This document shows positions 62,215 to 64,000 of a stretch of DNA of 64,000 bases, piece after piece (position 1 is the stretch's first letter; the number at the start of each line of letters is the position of its first letter). Made by a program: the position numbers and the translations under genes. The notes under the pieces were generated by a model. It saw only the letters and a list, made by a program, of their open reading frames with translations, ran no database searches and had not been told where the DNA came from. The stretch comes from Mycolicibacterium sp. MU0053 (GTDB lineage: Bacteria; Actinomycetota; Actinomycetes; Mycobacteriales; Mycobacteriaceae), in assembly GCF_963378095.1 (NCBI RefSeq), contig NZ_OY726397.1, positions 1,364,001 through 1,428,000 on the forward strand, written 5' to 3'.

Positions 62215-62241
62215 ACGTATTTATAGTTTAGATTAAAATAG
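62215..62241. promoter_or_regulatory. AT-rich promoter patch upstream of the acyl-CoA dehydrogenase
   Basis: In a 102-bp gap, GTATTTATAGTTTAGATTAAAATAG contrasts sharply with the GC-rich surroundings. On the minus strand it contains TAAACT as a possible -10. It is similar in texture to, but not an exact match of, the TTTAAC motif. Confidence 0.35.
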
Positions 62242-62304
62242 TTGAGCGTCGCCACCCACCTGACCGCGTATGCGGCGTGGATTGCCGCGAAACGGGGGCC
62301 GGGA

Positions 62305-62946
62305 TTAGGTCTCGAGCAGCATGGCCCGTGCGACCGCGTTCCAGTCCCGGACGTGCGGGTCCTTCGCCGGATCACGGGTTTCGATGGCGTAGGTCAGTGC
62401 CACGCCGCGCATGCTCGTGACGAGCATTTCCCGTACCGCCGGGTAGGCCGGATGGCTGGATAGGGCGGGCCCGAAGAGCACATCGGTAGACGCGCGGATG
62501 ACGGAGCCCGTGATGTGTTCCTCGGGAAGCAGCGCAAGTCGAAGATCCTCGTGTGACCGTGCGGCGACCCACAACTCGACCGATGCCCAGAAGTACGGCT
62601 GAGAATAGGTGGCCCACATCGTGTCGATTGCTTCGGCAATCCGCTCGGCGGGATCATCGGCCCATTGTGTGCGCGTTCCGAGGCCGCGGATCCACTCGAT
62701 GGCGAGATGGTGCACGGCGGCGACGAGCAGCTGATCGCGCGACGGGAAGTGGTTGAGCAGTCCGCCTCGGGAAACGCCGGCTTCTTCCTGGATGCGAAGC
62801 GTCGAGGTCTTCGCATATCCGTGCTGGTGCAGCACGCGCACCGCGGCATCGAGAATCCGCTGTTTGGCGATCCGGCTGCGTTCCTGCAGCGCGCGCTTGG
62901 GGCGCGCGGTGGGGGTATTCCCCGCTGCTTCGGACGGGACAGTCAT
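62305..62946 (-). CDS. TetR/AcrR family transcriptional regulator
   Basis: 213 residues. The N-terminal basic segment leads into the helix-turn-helix STLRIQEEAGVSRGGLLNHFPSRDQLLVAAV (about 48-78). The ligand domain contains SQPYFWASVELWVAARSHEDLR, a common form in TetR proteins of lipid catabolism. It heads the reverse block at the right end of the catabolic region and probably regulates the dehydrogenase that follows. Confidence 0.88.
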   Translation of the reverse strand: MTVPSEAAGNTPTARPKRALQERSRIAKQRILDAAVRVLHQHGYAKTSTLRIQEEAGVSRGGLLNHFPSRDQLLVAAVHHLAIEWIRGLGTRTQWADDPAERIAEAIDTMWATYSQPYFWASVELWVAARSHEDLRLALLPEEHITGSVIRASTDVLFGPALSSHPAYPAVREMLVTSMRGVALTYAIETRDPAKDPHVRDWNAVARAMLLET

Positions 62947-63319
62947 TGCGACCTCGCTTGTACTCCCTGTTGGGTGAAGTGTAGTCAGCCAGGGCCCAAT
63001 GGCCGGTGGCTTGGTCCCGTGCGCGCTCCCCGCGGGCGGTTGGCATGCGTGAGGGATTGAGTCAATAAAGTCATCATCGACTAATTAACGTCGCCGTCGA
63101 CAGTAATGTTCGGCGCCAGGATATCCACGAAAACCCACTTTCTGAGCAGCATTGGCCGATAGTCTGCGGGATCGCTTGCCCTCAAGGAGATGTGAAGTGG
63201 CTTGAGTGGCGATCGCTAGACAGTCAGGTGTGACTGTATTAGATTGCTCGGGGTAATGGGAGCTGTCCCGCCGAGAAGCGAAATGTGCGAGTCGTTGCGA
63301 ACCAGGATGGAGCGGCTTC
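62947..63319. other. Non-coding stretch without a recognisable gene
   Basis: Right of the last TetR gene. It is less GC-rich (AATAAAGTCATC, CTAATTAACG near 63065-63090) and frames here are short and not protein-like. Perhaps regulatory or decayed sequence at the edge of the catabolic region. Confidence 0.4.
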
Positions 63320-63442
63320 ATGAAGCAGCAGGAAATGCGATTCGATGACGATCTGGATCGTCACATGCGTGATCCCGCATCGCTGAACGGCGGCGGGTCG
63401 GTGATCGCCGCCCTGTTCGCCGGGGCGCTCGGAGAGGGCTGA
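63320..63442 (+). CDS. Possible small ORF (40 residues)
   Basis: ATG with GGAG 7 bases upstream, encoding a short acidic-then-hydrophobic peptide (MKQQEMRFDDDLDRHMRDP ... SVIAALFAGALGEG). Codon choice looks typical of coding DNA in this genome. It could be a real small protein or the start of a broken gene. Not recognised. Confidence 0.3.
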   Translation: MKQQEMRFDDDLDRHMRDPASLNGGGSVIAALFAGALGEG

Positions 63443-63531
63443 GCGCCGAAAGGTCGCGGGCAACATCCTCGTTCGAGAGTTGGACAATGTCCGCAGCAGC
63501 GCAGCGTTTTATCGTAAATTAAGGAGCCGTC

Positions 63532-63927
63532 ATGGGGTGGCTATCGCCGATATCCGGGATTGGCGGTTTTTTGGCGATCGGGCCTCAGCCGCCGTTGCTC
63601 CGGCCCGCTATCGGTACCGAACCGGGAATTTCCGCACCCCGCGATGGCAGGAATGTGGAGGGTTCGGAGGTGAGCTTTACGGGTGCCGCACTCGCTCTGA
63701 AACACAAGGACAGCAACGGTATATGCGCCTCACCGGGCTCGATGTCACCTATCCTGGCCGTGCCAATGGAGGCGTTGTTCCCGCCCGAGGGTTGCTGGTC
63801 CCAATGGCGAGACCGTCGGGTTGCGTACCAACGGATCTCCGCGACCGTGCCGGATCTGCGCTTCCGGCCGGGACGCGCGCGCCGCGGCACTCAATTTCCG
63901 ACAAACGCCACCCGCGCTTGCCACTAG
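63532..63927 (+). CDS. Hypothetical ORF, weak support
   Basis: 131 codons after a strong AAGGAG (63521-63526) and ATG. The protein (MGWLSPISGIGGFLAIGPQPPLLRPAIG...) has no recognised domain and is rich in Pro, Gly and Arg. Another frame is open over the same stretch. The initiation signals are good and the sequence is poor, so it may be a degenerate gene. Confidence 0.25.
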   Translation: MGWLSPISGIGGFLAIGPQPPLLRPAIGTEPGISAPRDGRNVEGSEVSFTGAALALKHKDSNGICASPGSMSPILAVPMEALFPPEGCWSQWRDRRVAYQRISATVPDLRFRPGRARRGTQFPTNATRACH

Positions 63928-63946
63928 CTTTTTTTTAGTCTAGTTT
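63918..63946 (+). promoter_or_regulatory. Possible promoter at the right edge
   Basis: TTGCCA (63918-63923), 17-bp spacer containing an 8-T run, then TAGTTT (63941-63946). It would serve a gene beyond the window. Confidence 0.3.
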
Positions 63947-64000
63947 CGACGCGATCACAGAGCGGGCACCGGGGTGGCCTACGCCACACCGGAACGTTCG

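Overview
The window is from a high-GC, fast-growing Mycobacterium (Mycolicibacterium type). Its left end, b-delta ATP synthase subunit, atpA-G-D-C, a DUF2550 gene, a divergent PduO-type adenosyltransferase, murA, one 16S-23S-5S rRNA operon, ogt and an ada-alkA fusion, has the gene order I remember around the M. tuberculosis rrn operon. MurA carries Asp at residue 117 where fosfomycin-sensitive enzymes have Cys. The 16S gene has the short helix 18 typical of rapid growers. No species can be assigned from the sequence alone.

Layout. 1-6.1 kb: ATP synthase operon and cobalamin adenosyltransferase. 6.1-13.1 kb: murA and the rRNA operon (rrnA position) with its promoter, leader, spacers and terminator. 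13.1-15.1 kb: alkylation repair. From 15.2 kb to about 62.9 kb nearly every gene belongs to catabolism of acyl-CoA, alicyclic or aromatic compounds, so conserved core gives way to a roughly 48 kb accessory catabolic region right after alkA.

The catabolic region has several tightly packed transcription units. (i) 16.1-29.2 kb, forward, 13 genes mostly with 4-bp overlaps: SDR, three crotonases, a two-subunit Rieske oxygenase, a small orphan protein, thiolase, an HMG-CoA-synthase-like/DUF35 fusion, an SCP-x-type thiolase, SDR and two acyl-CoA ligases. A divergent SDR lies on its left and a convergent metallo-beta-lactamase-fold hydrolase on its right. (ii) 30.4-35.6 kb, forward: an RDHSWG protein, MaoC hydratase, a SnoaL-crotonase fusion, an acyl-CoA dehydrogenase and a CrtI-like oxidoreductase. 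(iii) 40.7-35.6 kb, reverse: flavin monooxygenase, TetR, alpha/beta hydrolase, F420-type oxidoreductase and APH-fold kinase. (iv) A nitroreductase and an NDMA-dependent alcohol dehydrogenase, then 43.9-50.7 kb: acyl-CoA ligase, P450, SDR, aldehyde dehydrogenase, 3Fe-4S ferredoxin and a ferredoxin/FNR fusion, which together form a complete P450 electron-transfer chain. (v) 51.8-57.9 kb, forward: two APH-fold kinases, a second RDHSWG protein, an MDMPI-fold enzyme, a nitronate-monooxygenase-like flavoprotein and a double-hotdog thioesterase. (vi) 62.9-57.9 kb, reverse: TetR, acyl-CoA dehydrogenase, TetR, a FadA6-like thiolase and an acyl-CoA dehydrogenase.

Read together, the genes look like one or two linked pathways: oxygenases open or functionalise a ring or side chain (Rieske, P450, FMO), dehydrogenases produce an acid, three ligases make CoA esters, and beta-oxidation with several thiolases finishes. 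Three features stand out. APH-fold kinases recur with acyl-CoA dehydrogenases, suggesting a kinase-dependent hydroxyacyl-CoA step. The thiolase/HMGCS/DUF35 set resembles the archaeal three-protein condensing complex. An AT-rich motif (TTTAAC-N5-AT-N-AAAA) recurs in intergenic regions of separate units and suggests a shared regulator. The last kilobase looks degenerate or non-coding.
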